Assembly: GCA_002179805.1 (NCBI GenBank)
Contig: NAVB01000033.1
Span: 98,973-162,972, forward strand
DNA length: 64,000 nucleotides
Origin: Acanthamoeba lenticulata
Taxonomy: Eukaryota > Discosea > Longamoebia > Acanthamoebidae
Direction: 5' to 3'
In this document: in pieces, positions 53,671 to 64,000 of the stretch
Layout: every line of letters begins with the position of its first letter
How positions within the stretch are numbered: position 1 is the first letter of the stretch
Position numbers and translations under genes: made by a program
Notes under the pieces: generated by a model
The model's input: the letters and a program-made list of their open reading frames with translations, nothing else
The model's database searches: none
Told to the model about the DNA's origin: nothing

Positions 53671-56069
53671 ATGAAGGGGCGCAGAGTATTCGTGGTGGGC
53701 GTGGGCATGATCAAATTCGAGAAGCCGGGCAAGCGTGACTGGGACTACCCCAAGATGGGCGCCGTGGCCGGCAAGAAGGCACTATGGGACGCTGGCGTCC
53801 GCTACGATGAGATTGACCAGGCGGTATGCTCTCCTTTCTAAGCGCGAAGTGTGCAAAGCTTGGCAGTACAAAGCTGCGCTGCTTGCATCTTTTCATCGCT
53901 TCATCTTTTCTCTCAATCTCATCCTTGACCTTGGCTGCGTGCTGCAGGTCGTGGGCTACGTCTATGGCGACAGCACCTGTGGGCAGCGCGCCCTGTACGA
54001 GATCGGGGTGACGGGTATTCCCGTCTACAACGTCAACAACAACTGCTCCACGGGCAGCTCCGCGCTCTACATCGCCAAGCAGTTGGTGGAAGGCGGCCTC
54101 AGCGAGTGCGTGCTGGCCCTCGGGTTCGAGAAGATGGAGCGCGGCTCCCTCGCCTCCAAGTTCACCGACCGAACCAACCCCATGGACAAGCACATGAGCG
54201 GTTCGGAAACTCCCGACGCCACTGGCCACAACCGCTGCTTCATTTGTCATGATGCACTGTCTCACCTTCTTTATTCCTTGTTCACATACAGTGATCGCCG
54301 AGGCTCGTGGTGTGACGAACGCGCCGTTTGCGCCGCAGATGTTCGGCAATGCTGGCGTGGAGCACATGGAGAAGTACGGCTCCAAGCCTGAGCATTTTGC
54401 GCAGATCGCCTGGAAGAACCACAAGGTTCCCGTCTTCCTGCACTTTATTTTATTTTATTTTCGAATTTATTTAAATATGTATTCATTATTTATTTGCTCT
54501 CTGTTGGTGATGGCCGGTTCTCACCACACGGCGCTTCTTGTCGAGTGCAGCACTCGGTGAACAACCCCTACTCTCAGTTCCGGGACGAGTACACGAAGGA
54601 GGACATCCTCAAGTCGCGCAAGGTCTTCGGACCCCTCACCATGCTCCAGTGCTGCCCGACATCGGACGGCGCCGCGGCGGCCGTCGTGTGCAGCGAAGAG
54701 TTTGTCAAGAAGCACAACCTGCAACACCAGGCCGTCGAGATCCTGGCGTCGGCCATGGCCACCGACTTCCCGTCCACGTTCGAGGAGAAGTCGTGCATGA
54801 AGGCCGTGGGCTACGACATGACCAAGAACGCCGCGGCCAAGATCTACCGCCAGACGGGCCTCACGCCCCAGGACGTTCAGGTCGTTGAGCTCCACGACTG
54901 CTTCTCCTGCAACGAGGTTCGTGTCGTGGACTCAAACAGTATTAATAATCGTGGTCCATCGTGGTCATTAGCTCACATCCGCGTGCTGCAAACACTAGTT
55001 TATCACCTACGAAGGCCTCGGGCTGGCCGGCGAGGGTCAGGCCGCGAAGGTGGTCGACAACGGCGACAACACCTATGGTGCGCGAATAATCAAGTCTTTT
55101 TATTTCATTTTTCAGAATTTCAAGAATCTTGTGCTGACTCGGGCCGCGCCGCGACCCAAAGGCGGCAAGTGGGTCGTCAACCCGTCGGGCGGGCTCATCT
55201 CCAAGGGCCACCCGTTGGGCGCCACCGGCCTGGCCCAGTGTGCTGAGCTGTGCTGGCAGCTGCGCGGTATGTGCGGCAAGCGCCAGGTGCCCTACGCCAA
55301 GGTTGCCCTCCAGCACAACCTCGGCCTCGGTACGCCACATCACCGCTGCTCTTGCTTTTGCCTCGCAAGCCATCGGGCTGTCGACTCATGTGCACTCGTC
55401 TGCAGGCGGCGCGGTCGTGGTGTCGCTCTACCGGCTGGGCTTCCCGGAGGCCGCCCAGCCCTACCCGGCCGACCGCTTCAACCCGGCCATCGACGAGCGG
55501 ACCGACCTGGTGCCCGGCGAGCCTGAGCCCGTGGCCAACACCGCCATCGCGCCGGCTGGCGGCGTCTCGGCCGAGGCCGTGTTCGGCGAGATCGCCAAGC
55601 GGGTCGAGGCCGACGCCTCGCTCGTGCAGAAGGTGCTCGCGTGCCGAACTGTCAAACTTTTGGCGTTAAGAAGCTCACCCGCCATGTCGGCCCGGCCATG
55701 ACATCGTGTGCAGGTGAATGCCGTGTACCAGTTCGTAATCGCCAGCGGAGGCGACAACAAGAAGACGTGGACGGTGGACCTCAAGTCGGGCCCCAAGGGC
55801 AAGGTCACCGCTGGCGCGTCGTCCGGCGCCGACTGCACGCTCACGCTGGCGGAGAAGGACTTTGTCGACCTGGTCCAGGGCAAGCTCGACGCCCAGGGCG
55901 CCTTCCTCAAGGGTCTTCTCAAGGTGTGTGCGCTTCACGTGATGTAAGTCTTCATCATGACGGACTCACATCTTTGTCTTTGTTTGCGGCACAGATATCT
56001 GGCAACATGGGGGCGGCGATGAAGCTTAGCCACCTCTTCGGGTCCAACAAGAAAAAGGCTGCTCTTTAA
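53671..56069 (+). CDS. SCP2: Sterol carrier protein X (3-oxoacyl-CoA thiolase plus SCP2)
   Basis: A peroxisomal-type fusion of a thiolase that cleaves branched 3-oxoacyl-CoA with a lipid-transfer SCP2 domain. ATG at 53671 ([20 protein letters not shown]). Thiolase motifs: [18 protein letters not shown] (acylated Cys), [52 protein letters not shown], and [17 protein letters not shown] (general base His). [20 protein letters not shown] follows as the C-terminal Cys/His-type loop region. The SCP2 domain is [50 protein letters not shown], then [13 protein letters not shown]. Seven or more introns. The C-terminus is NKKKAAL, which is not a canonical PTS1 (SKL/AKL) although most SCPx proteins end in one, so peroxisomal import is uncertain. 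Confidence 0.95.
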
Positions 56070-56303
56070 GCCGCCCAAGAAGTCAGTAAGGTTGGTTGAG
56101 CTACAACAAAAAAACCAGCAAAAATTATTCACATTGTTTTCCTCTGCTTCTGGTGAGCCTCACTTCCACTACAGCATGTTGCACTCTTGGCCCAAGCAGG
56201 ATGGTGCCAACAAGTTCCTTTTGAAATTTTACGAAACCAAAACGTAACGACAGAAAAAAGGCGCGCAGTGAATCAAACTTACTGCACATAAACGTGAGGA
56301 AAG

Positions 56304-57779
56304 ATGAAGCTGCGGGTGAAGGAGATCAATGGACGCTTGCATACAATAGATGCAGACCCACACCTTTCCTTGGATCGATTTCGAGAAAGTGTCCGCCGGT
56401 TGGTGCCTGGCCCTGAAGCCCAGAAGCTCATCGTCAACGGCCGCTTGCTCGATGCTAAGTCTCTAAAGGCGGCTGGCCTAACAGATGGAGGTTCGCCTTC
56501 TCACTTAACTGCCCATCTTTACCTCTTTACTGACCTGCGCTTGCCCCGTACATGACCACCTTCGCCAGATGTTGTTGTACGCCCCCACATAAAGCCCATC
56601 AGATCAATTTTGATTCATTTCAGCCTCACGACTTGATACATTCAAAACTCCCTGCAGGTTGTGCTTGCGACGCGTACGCCAGCCGCACGAACCTCCTCGC
56701 GGCTTGTCGGCGACGATGCCGAGGCTCTCTCATCGGCACCCACAGCGCAGGCCATCCTCGCCGCCACGGCAGGTCTGCGCACAACAAGAAAAGCCAAAAG
56801 GAAGACAACAACCAAGAACAAGACCAAGAACAAGCGGTCCGCCAAGCGGCGCGACTCACTCATCTCGGCCTCTTCGCAGACGCCAGCGCCAGCCTCTGAG
56901 GCGTCATCGTCATCTCCAACGGCGACGCCGGCCGCTGATAGTGCCGGGCCCGGCGAGCAGCAGCGGCCAGCGCGCCAGCGGCTACCGCCGGTGCCGCGTG
57001 CTGCCCTGCGCGGGCTGGTCGAGATGGGCTTTGCCCCGCGGCACGCGCGCAAGGCGCTCCTCCTCCACGGCATGAACGCCCGCGCGGCCATGGAATGGCT
57101 CCTCGTTCACGGTGGTGGCGGCGGCGGTGATGGCAGCGGCAGCAGCGAACTCGATGCGCCGCTGACGGCGGCCGAGCGGCGGCGGGCGCTGGCGCTAGCC
57201 CGTGGGTTCGTGGTCGACGCCGAAGCGGCGCAGCGGCTGGGCGAGATGGGCTTCCCGGCCGACGACGTCGCCCGTGCGCTGCGCCTGGCGGGCAACGACG
57301 AAGAGGCCGCCCTCGCCTGGCTGCTCAGCGATCGCCAGGACGACGGTTCAGAAGAGGGCCAAGACGACGATGATGTGGCTGACGAAGAAGACGTCGACGA
57401 AGATGAAGAGGGTGGGGACGACGATGAAGATGTGGAAGAGGATGAGGATGAAGAGGCCGGCCATGACGACGCCCTGCAGGCCTTTTTGGCGAACCCGACC
57501 TTCCGAGCGGGTCTGCAGTCGGCGCACGTCTTGCAGGCGCTCGAGCGGGTGATCCAGGACCCGCGCCTGGCCGCAGAGTACCTGAACGACCCCGAGGTGG
57601 GGCCCATCATCCTCCAGATCCACGCCCTCTTCAGCGACCCGGCTCAGGCGGCGGCGCTGCTGGGCGGCGGCGCCGGCGGTCTCGACTACGGCGACGAGGA
57701 TGAGGACGACTTTGAGGACCTGCCTCATGATGGCGGCAATGGCGATGGCGGCAATGACAGCTTTGGCGGGTTGTACTGA
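56304..57779 (+). CDS. UBAC1-like protein: UBL, two UBA domains, STI1
   Basis: A predicted ubiquitin/proteasome adaptor, 438 residues from three exons: 56304-56490, an 8-nt microexon 56569-56576 and 56658-57779. The UBL is MKLRVKEINGRLHTIDADPH, LVPGPEAQKLIVNGRLLDAK, LTDGDVVVVLATRT; the microexon supplies part of DVV. A basic/Thr-rich linker follows (RKAKRKTTTKNKTKNKRSAK). UBA1: RAALRGLVEMGFAPRHARKA; UBA2: AAQRLGEMGFPADDVARALR, both with the MGF loop. After an Asp/Glu-rich spacer comes an STI1-like helix pair (ALQAFLANPTFRAGLQS, LEYL-type LAAEYLNDPEVGPIILQIHA, FSDPAQAAALL). The order UBL-UBA-UBA-STI1 is that of UBAC1 (KPC2), partner of the KPC1 ubiquitin ligase in animals. Confidence 0.85.
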
Positions 57780-57869
57780 TCATCAATGTTTTTTTTAATT
57801 TGTTTTTTTTTTAAATATGGGTTTAGTTTTGATTGTTTATTTATTTAGGTTTTTACAAAAAGGGGAATA

Positions 57870-60143
57870 TCAGGAAGAGGTGGAGCGGAAAGGGCGGATG
57901 TGGAGGGGGCAGTAGGGGCGGCCGTCGACGCCGGCGTAGAAGGCGTGCGCAAAGGGCGTCTGGCACACCGCGCACACGAAGCAGCCCTCGTGCCAGTTCT
58001 GTTTGGGTTCATGGGGCACATGGGTCAGCGAGAGAGCCATTCCTCATCGTGATCCCACAGGTGTCAGTCAGCCTTGCACGAGGAGTGCAGTACCTTGTTC
58101 ATCGCCACGAAGATCTCTCCGTGGATGGGCTTGCTGCAGGCGGCACAGTGGAAGCTGGGCGCTCTGGATGGGTCAAGTGGTCGTGTGTCAGACAAAGTTG
58201 GAGCACGACGCAATACAAGCAAGCATGATCCTTGAAGGGGGGGGGGGAACGCACGGTTCAGCGCACTCGGAGCAGAGCGGCATGCCGCGTTCGTCGTTGC
58301 AGGTCTCGTAGATGAGCGACTTCTTGCACTGCATGCAGTGCAGGCACGCCCTGTGCCACGTTTGGTCGCCTGCGATCCGCACCGGCGCGTCCTTGATCTG
58401 CAGCATCCAGTCAAGTCAGCGTGAGCAGCCAACGCGGCGCACTCGGCCTCGCCGAGAAGGTGGACTGGACGAACCGGCTCGCCGCAGTGATGGCACGAGG
58501 GCATCGTGAGCTGGTGGGTGCAGTACTGGCAGTGGGGCACGCCCTTCAGCATGAAGAAGGCGCCCGTGTTGAGCGGACGCAGGCATTGATTGCAGACCCT
58601 GCGCTCCAAGAGAGAGACCAGAGTGAGACCAAGTGTCGAAGAGGGTTGGGAGAAGGGCAAGCTGTGACGTGCCAGCACTGCGGGTGGTAGACGCGGTGGA
58701 GGGCCTTGAGCTTGGGCTCCCCCGCGACGATGGTGATGTGGCCTAGAAAAAATAAAAATAAAATCATCAAATTTTGAACGTCATAAAATGCAATAAAAGC
58801 TTGGGCGAAGAACGAAAAGCGAAGACGAGGGAGAGTAACGTACAGCGAGCGCAAGCGCCTGGCGGGGCGCTGTCCTCCAACCGGATCGCAGCAGAATCGT
58901 TGGGCAACATCGGCCTGCCATAAACAAACAAAAGAAAAAAAATGATATTGAAAATTATGATTATTATTAAACAAAAAAAGAGGACGTACCCGTCATTGAG
59001 CTGCTCATTGAGCAACCGCATGTCGACGCCGATCTTGTTGCCTCGCGGTGCGCCGCCGGACCAGGCGGCCGAAGCCTTTGAGGGCGGTCCAAAGAGCGCA
59101 GGCGAGGACAGTGATCGGTGCTGGTGGGGCGGGATGCGGTGGTGCAACTGCTCCTCCGAGCGGTGGTGCGGGACGGGATGGCTCCGTGGGCTCGGCACAA
59201 TGTCGTGGGCGGCGTAGCGCGTCGGCACGGCGTCGAACGGAGCCGAGTGCGGCGCGGGCAGAGTCCGCTCGCTCGGGTCGACCTCGAGCTGGGCCAGCAG
59301 CTGGTCCAGCGTGGTTGGGGACTCGTCGTCGTTGTTGCCTACCTGGCGCGGCGGCGGCGCCTCCTCACGAAAGACCACGCGGCGCTCGCCGCTGCTGGTC
59401 GCGGGCTTGGCCGAGAGGCCCTGCATCAGGCGCGTCCACTCGTCGTCCTTGTCCTGCCGCTGGCGCGTGGCCGCGGCGGCGCCATCGTCGGCCGAGAGCG
59501 GCTTCGAAGCCCGCAGAGAGTCGTCCACGTCCGCGCCCACGCTGGCGTCGAGCGGGACGGCGTGGTGGGAGGAGCCGAGGGCCTCCAGCGCAAAGCGCTC
59601 GGCTTCGCGCAGGCGCGCCGTGCCGACGGTCTTGGACAAAACGCGGCCCTTGAGGGTGCGCATGCCCAACGGCGGCGACATGGGCGAAGGCCGCCCGGGC
59701 ACCGTCGGGTCCTGCGTGCCGGTGGCGGTGCCGCCGCCGCTGGCGCTGGTGCTGCCGCCGCTGGGTTCGCCCAAGAACTCCTGGACGAGCTCCGTCACCG
59801 ACTCGCTGCGGTTCCAGATGGACCGGACGTCGGACGCGTCAGCAATGTCGTCGCCTTGGGTCAGCGAGACGAGCAACGGGGCCGAGCGGCCGCTGCCGTT
59901 GCGGCTGATGGGCGGGCCGCCGGCCGCGCCGCCACGGCGGAGGGTCAGCGGCGGGCCGCCGCTCCCGCCAGCGCCGCCAGACCCGCCGGAGGAGAGGGAT
60001 ATGGACATGGGCGCCCGACTGCGGCGCCCGGAGCCGCCTGGGCGGAGGGTGCCGGCCTTGGTTTGGAGAGACACCAGGAGCTCATCAAACACCTCCGCCA
60101 TGTATGGAGTGGGTTCAACGTGGAACGTGTCTGCATGCATCAT
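57870..60143 (-). CDS. Paxillin/leupaxin-like adaptor: LD motifs plus LIM domains
   Basis: A predicted adhesion/cytoskeleton scaffold. ATG at 60143; a second ATG at 60101 starts MAEVFDELLVSLQTKAG. LD-type helices (LDxLLxxL): VFDELLVSLQ at the N-terminus, EWTRLMQGLSAKP, and TTLDQLLAQLEVD. The remainder of the first 370 residues is Gly/Ser/Pro-rich. The C-terminal exons give three LIM domains: CAR(C)..GHITIVAGEPKLKALH, YHPQCW..CNQCLRPL, CQYC; CHHCGEPVR, WHRACLHCMQCKKSLIY, LCSECA; and CAACSKPIHGEIF, NWHEGCFVCAVCQTPF, YCPLH. Paxillin and Dictyostelium PaxB have four, so one appears absent. It ends ...RPFRSTSS at 57870. Convergent with UBAC1-like (90 nt). Confidence 0.85.
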
Positions 60144-60506
60144 ACACTTGGTTAAGGTTGCATCATCCTATAATCAAATCAAGAAAAGGCGTGGAGGCCA
60201 GGCGCTACAAAGTTGCCATTAACCCTCCCCTCATTAAAAAGAAGACCAAACACAACTTAAGCCTTAATCGGTAGGGGGTGTACCAGCTCACCAAGGCTTC
60301 TTCCTATCTTTTGTTGAAGGAGAGAGCTGTCGGCACAAGCCGGGAAGTAATAAAGTTTGCGCTTCGCCGATGGCGGGCGGACTTGTCTTCCACCAATGGC
60401 AATTAATTTTTTGTTTTGTTTTTTTATTTGTTTTTACGGTTGGCGCCAACACAAAAAAACAGACCGAAACGGCGCTCTCTTGTTCTCTCTTCCTCTCGCT
60501 CTCTCC
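60144..60506. other. Gap between Nopp140 and the LIM protein
   Basis: This 363-bp stretch contains the 3' flank of Nopp140 and the promoter of the LIM gene. It contains a GTTGGCGCCAAC palindrome (60439-60450) and a T-rich tract but no supportable gene. Confidence 0.45.
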
Positions 60507-61999
60507 TTAGTCATCAAACTTGATGCTCGACACCATGCCGTCGTTGATCTTGCCGCCCTTGTAGCCACCGCGCTTCTTCTTGGTCTTCTCGTGCCTGAAG
60601 CCCTTGCCTCGCACGGCGCTCAGCACCGAGTTGGCCTTGGCGCCCCACTCGTCAGCCTGTGTGGATGAACCGATCAAGGATTAGCCTTGTGATTTACCAA
60701 CATAATGAATTAAATAAAAAAAATAAAAGAAATATAACTATCAACAATAACGTGCCTTGGAGTAGAACGAGTTGTCGGCGAGCTGGGGAGCGACCTCGAT
60801 TTCGTCCTCCTTGACGCGCTTGAAGGGCACGTTCTCCTTCTTGGACTTCTTGCTCGGGGTGCCGTTGGCGTGGCCGCTAGTAGCCGGCGCCTCGACGTCC
60901 ATCGAGTCCGCTTCCTCCTTCTTCTCCTTCTTCTTTTCCTCCTTCTTGGTGTCCTTCTTCTTGGGCTTCTCCTCCTCCTCTTCATCTGAGGAAGATGACG
61001 AGTCATCTGACGACGAGTCATCCGACGACGAGTCATCGTCCGATGAAGACTCGTCCTTGTCTTCCTTCTTGTCCTTCTTGTCCTTCTCCTCTTCCTCATC
61101 ATCCGACGAGCTATCGTCGTCAGACGAGCTGTCATCGTCCGACGACGACGAGTCATCGTCCTCTTCCTTCTTGGCCTCCGCCTTCGACTTCTTGTCGTTG
61201 TCATCATCAGATGAGCTGTCGTCATCCGAAGACGAAGACGACGAGTCATCGTCCTTGGTGTCCGCCTTCTTGGTGTCCGCCTTCGACTTCTTATCGTCGT
61301 CCGATGAAGACTCATCGTCGTCGGAAGAAGAGTCGTCGTCGGAAGAAGAGTCATCGTCATCAGACGAGCTGTCATCGTCGTCCGACGACGACTCGTCCTT
61401 CTCTTCCTCCTTGGCCTTCTTGGTCTTCTCCTCCTTCTCCTCTTCGGACTCGGAGGAGGAAGAAGAGGAATCGTCGGAGCTGTCATCAGACGAGCTGTCG
61501 TCATCGTCCTTCTTGGACTTCTTGCTCGGGGCCGGGGTCTCCTCCTTTTCCTCATCATCTGAATCATTCCTCTTCCTCTTCTTGCCATCGCTCACGCCGG
61601 CCGGAGCGGGCTTGGAGCTGCAATTATGTCACATATCGCAGAGAGTATCCATGAATTTGAAAAAAATTGTAAGCGATTCTTTCTCTATCGCATGCAATTT
61701 TCAAGTGAGGCAGAAGAGCATAACAAAAGTGGTACCTGGTGGCGGAAAGGTGGGCCTTGTAAATCTCCACCAGATCAGGCTGGTCGTCCGAGACATCCTT
61801 CTGTTTATGAATAAGAGTAGCGTTCAACAAATGAACGTTCAGATCATTCTACAAAATCGCAGCGCGATGACTGATTTCATCTCAGAAATCGTACCAGGTC
61901 GACCTCCTTCTTCAGTGTCTTGGCGCTCTTCTTCTTACCGTTGGCCACAAGGAAGGCATACACGAGCGGGTAAAGATCGGACGGAGTAGTGGCGGACAT
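60507..61999 (-). CDS. NOLC1: Nucleolar phosphoprotein Nopp140/Srp40 (NOLC1)
   Basis: A nucleolar/Cajal-body chaperone for box C/D and H/ACA snoRNPs and rRNA synthesis. ATG at 61999; exon 1 61895-61999 encodes a LisH-like N-terminus ([20 protein letters not shown]). Exon 2 (about 61737-61802) has [20 protein letters not shown]. The large exon carries alternating acidic Ser blocks ([13 protein letters not shown], CK2 sites) and Lys-rich spacers, the Nopp140 hallmark. The conserved SRP40 C-terminal domain is complete across two exons: [26 protein letters not shown]..., then [35 protein letters not shown] and VSSIKFDD. The acidic block is shorter than in vertebrates. Divergent from AATF with 247 bp between the starts. 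Confidence 0.93.
60960..61560. repeat. Acidic-Ser repeat region of Nopp140
   Basis: Imperfect GA(C/T)GA(C/T)-TCGTC-type units on the minus strand encode repeated DSSSDDD clusters separated by KKDKK-type spacers. Antisense frames are also open, which reflects composition only. Confidence 0.85.
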
Positions 62000-62246
62000 C
62001 TTGTGCAGGTGAAGAGAGACGGGCAGCAACAAGAAGCAGACAGGCTTCTCTCTGTCCGGAAGAAGCTCGGAAAAAAGTCGGGCCAAGAACGCATATCTGG
62101 CATTTTTGAAAGTTAAATATTGCTTTTAAATGAATAAAAAAAAAACACTTGAACGGGAAGAAAGCCGGAAGCGGAGCCCTGATTGCTGGCCATTGATTTC
62201 CATTAGAGCTTCTCAAGACACGCATCCCTGAGCTCTGCCCAACAAA
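62000..62246. promoter_or_regulatory. Shared divergent promoter of Nopp140 and AATF
   Basis: This 247-bp gap separates the starts of two nucleolar ribosome-biogenesis genes. It includes AT-rich GTTAAATATTG and AAATGAATAAAAA tracts near 62110-62145. No E2F site was seen. A shared control element is likely but not identified. Confidence 0.5.
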
Positions 62247-64000
62247 ATGAGTGCCAAAACATCACTGGAGGAGATGCTGGAGGAGTATCTCAACCCTCGG
62301 CCCAAGGCCGTGGAGGCGGCCGAGGATCTCATCGGCGGTGGGGCCGCCGTGATGCCTTTCCACAGCGACTTGGAGGTGGAGAGCGCTTCCAAGGGTACAC
62401 ATCTTGCGAAATCTTCATTCCACCATTTTTTTTAAATCTAATCTGCCATTTTCCATCTCTTGCCGTTCTTCTTATGCTCTCTTTACGTTTGGCAGGCAAA
62501 AAGCTTCACAAGACGGTCAAGGAGCACCTCCCGCTGCGTGCCTCGGACCTGTCTATGGGCACGCGCTATCTTGGCACAAAGGTTGCATCTTTTTCTTTCT
62601 TCGCCACCGTCGTGCGGCTCCTCACCGCCACATCGTGCTCCGCGCAGGTGTCCCGCAAAGACCTGGAAGAGGACGGCTGGGAGGCGAGCTCTGACGATGA
62701 CGACGACGAGGATGGTGACCACGTGGATGAGCACGACGACGATGATGATGAAGAACTAGATGGTGTCGATGACGGAGAAGAAGCAAACCATGGCGTGGTG
62801 ATGGAGGAAGATGAGGATGACGATGATGAAGAGGACGATGAAGAGAAGGCTGGCAGCGCGGAACACGACGATGGAGCCGAGGACGCTGAACAAGACGAGG
62901 AGGAAAGCGAGGGCGAGGAGGACGAGAGCGAGGAGGAATTGACCATCGACAGGTCGGGCAAGATCGCCTTCAAGCCCAAGGCCAAGACCGCCTCGCCTTC
63001 CATCACGCGGAAGCGGAACAGGGCTGAGCAAGAGGACGATGACGAGGATGATGACGATGACCACTTAGATGAAGACGACGATCAAGATCACGTTGAAGAT
63101 GAGGACGACAAGGGAAAGGGTGATGATGACGACGACGAAGACGACGACGATGAAGATGACATGGAGACTCTGGGTCTCATGGCCGAGGCGGAGCAGGAGG
63201 GCGAGGACAAGCTCGAGAAGGAGCTGCGGAAGCTCAAGGAGGAGGAGAAGCACTCCGTCACGTCCATCAAGTACTGCCCGCTTTTGCTCCACCGCTGCCA
63301 AATCAATGCTCGAGCTGACACGCGATTGTTCTTTGCCGCCAACGCAGGTCCGACAACCGAAAGGAGCTGGAGAAGGCGATCCACACCAAGAACCAGAAGC
63401 TCCTGTGGAACAACTTCATGGAGCTCCGCATCGCGTTCCAGCAGGCACTCAGCACGGCCAACAGGTGCGACACGACCCTTTTCTTTCTCGATCTCAATCT
63501 CTTGCGAGCAAGGGACGGGCCACAACGCAGGAGGACGTTTGTTTGACTGACCCGCGCTGTGTGCGACGACCTGTTTTGCAGGTTCCCGTCGGCAAAGGCC
63601 TATCCGCTGTTCGTGTCCCCGCCCAAGGGCGCGTCGACGAAGCAGAGGCCGAGCAAGAAGCTCAAGACGGAAGACGCAGAGGCAGAAGAGAGTGACGACG
63701 ACGAGGAGGAAGAGGACAAGCTCACAAAGAAGAGTAGACAGCTGAAGGAGGGGCTGGACGAGGCGGCCTCGTCACTGGCCTCGCTCTTCAACGGCCTCGT
63801 CTCGGCCAAGAAAACTCTCCTCGCCGCGAACGACACCTTTGAGTCTGTCCTCGAGGGCCAGCAAGTGACCAACGGCCATGATGAAGATGATATGGCGCTC
63901 GAAGAGCGCGAGGACGGCAACGCTGCGCCAGTCGAGCCCCGGTGGGACGAGTTTATCGCGGTGGAGGTATGCTTTCCCGGTTTGGTTTTTTATTTATCTA
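62247..64000 (+). CDS. AATF: AATF/Che-1/Bfr2 ribosome-biogenesis factor (3' truncated by window)
   Basis: A nucleolar factor of early small-subunit processing (Bfr2 in yeast, AATF in animals). ATG at 62247 (MSAKTSLEEMLEEYLNPRPK). The first exons are short: GKKLHKTVKEHLPLRASDLS, then VSRKDLEEDGWEASSDD. A long Asp/Glu block follows. The AATF domain spans EKAIHTKNQKLLWNNFMELR, IAFQQALSTANRFPSAKAYP. A basic Ser/Lys segment precedes helical sequence (KEGLDEAASSLASLFNGLVS) and PRWDEFIAVE, where a GT donor lies near 63968. The TRAUB C-terminal domain should lie outside the window. Introns at about 62394-62496, 62581-62647, 63272-63346 and 63465-63581. Confidence 0.9.

Noticed and set aside
60439..60450. 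GTTGGCGCCAAC palindrome as an E2F site
   Set aside because: It lacks the third T/A expected at both ends of the E2F consensus and lies in the 3' flank of Nopp140.
60772..61989. 405-residue plus-strand frame rich in Ser/Asp opposite Nopp140
   Set aside because: Reverse complement of acidic-Ser codons also reads as Ser/Asp-rich. The minus strand has the conserved SRP40 C-terminal domain and valid splices.
1..64000. CRISPR arrays, tRNA or rRNA genes, and transposons
   Set aside because: No spaced direct repeats of CRISPR type, cloverleaf-like tRNA boxes, rRNA segments or transposase/integrase motifs were recognised; the only reverse transcriptase is TERT.

Overview
This is a eukaryotic genomic window, most probably from a free-living amoebozoan of the Acanthamoeba type. 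The evidence: GC-rich exons broken by many short (about 57-140 nt) GT-AG introns that are richer in T/A, very small intergenic gaps (often 30-250 nt), no operons or ribosome binding sites, and a gene set typical of Amoebozoa (actin-fragmin kinase, paxillin-like LIM protein, F-box/ankyrin genes with 27-residue repeats, RFX factors). About 28 genes can be supported. Nearly all are spliced, so most single open frames are only exon fragments. Gene models below were joined by eye from splice signals, reading phase and family resemblance.

Layout, left to right: the end of an unidentified gene (3-185, +); two divergent RFX-type transcription factor genes (285-2772, - and 3275-6277, +); the DNA-repair nuclease XPF/ERCC4 (6376-10701, +); a class 3 lipase and a CBS-domain protein (both -); a small unknown gene; a possible small secreted protein; a conserved plant/protist-type WD40-like protein (15050-17234, -); telomerase reverse transcriptase TERT (17528-24511, +); a C2-domain protein with a huge charged insertion (24863-28914, +); a GT61 glycosyltransferase (29117-31549, +); an unknown protein with a PCNA-binding PIP box (31583-33161, -); PrimPol (33362-36063, +); GINS subunit Psf3 (36176-36854, -); a possible minimal nucleotidyltransferase (36951-38883, +); a Cys-rich protein; an F-box/ankyrin-type repeat gene (40194-41498, -); actin-fragmin kinase (41733-43434, +); an F-box plus JmjC oxygenase (43539-46615, -); a DPP4-like serine peptidase (46738-50723, -); an EED-like WD40 protein (50863-52700, +); a small membrane/coiled-coil protein; SCPx (thiolase plus SCP2); a UBAC1-like protein; a paxillin-like LIM protein; Nopp140 and, divergent from it, AATF/Bfr2, which runs off the right end.

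Genome maintenance is strikingly over-represented: XPF, TERT, PrimPol, Psf3, the PIP-box protein, EED and JmjC. Three near-perfect E2F sites sit in the short divergent promoters of PrimPol/PIP-box gene (33260-33272), Psf3/nucleotidyltransferase-like gene (36879-36891) and EED/DPP4-like (50823-50835). This suggests an S-phase regulon and assigns two unknown genes to it by shared promoter. No tRNA, rRNA, transposon or CRISPR array was recognised. Low-complexity acidic, Ser-rich and Lys-rich tracts are very common inside the proteins.
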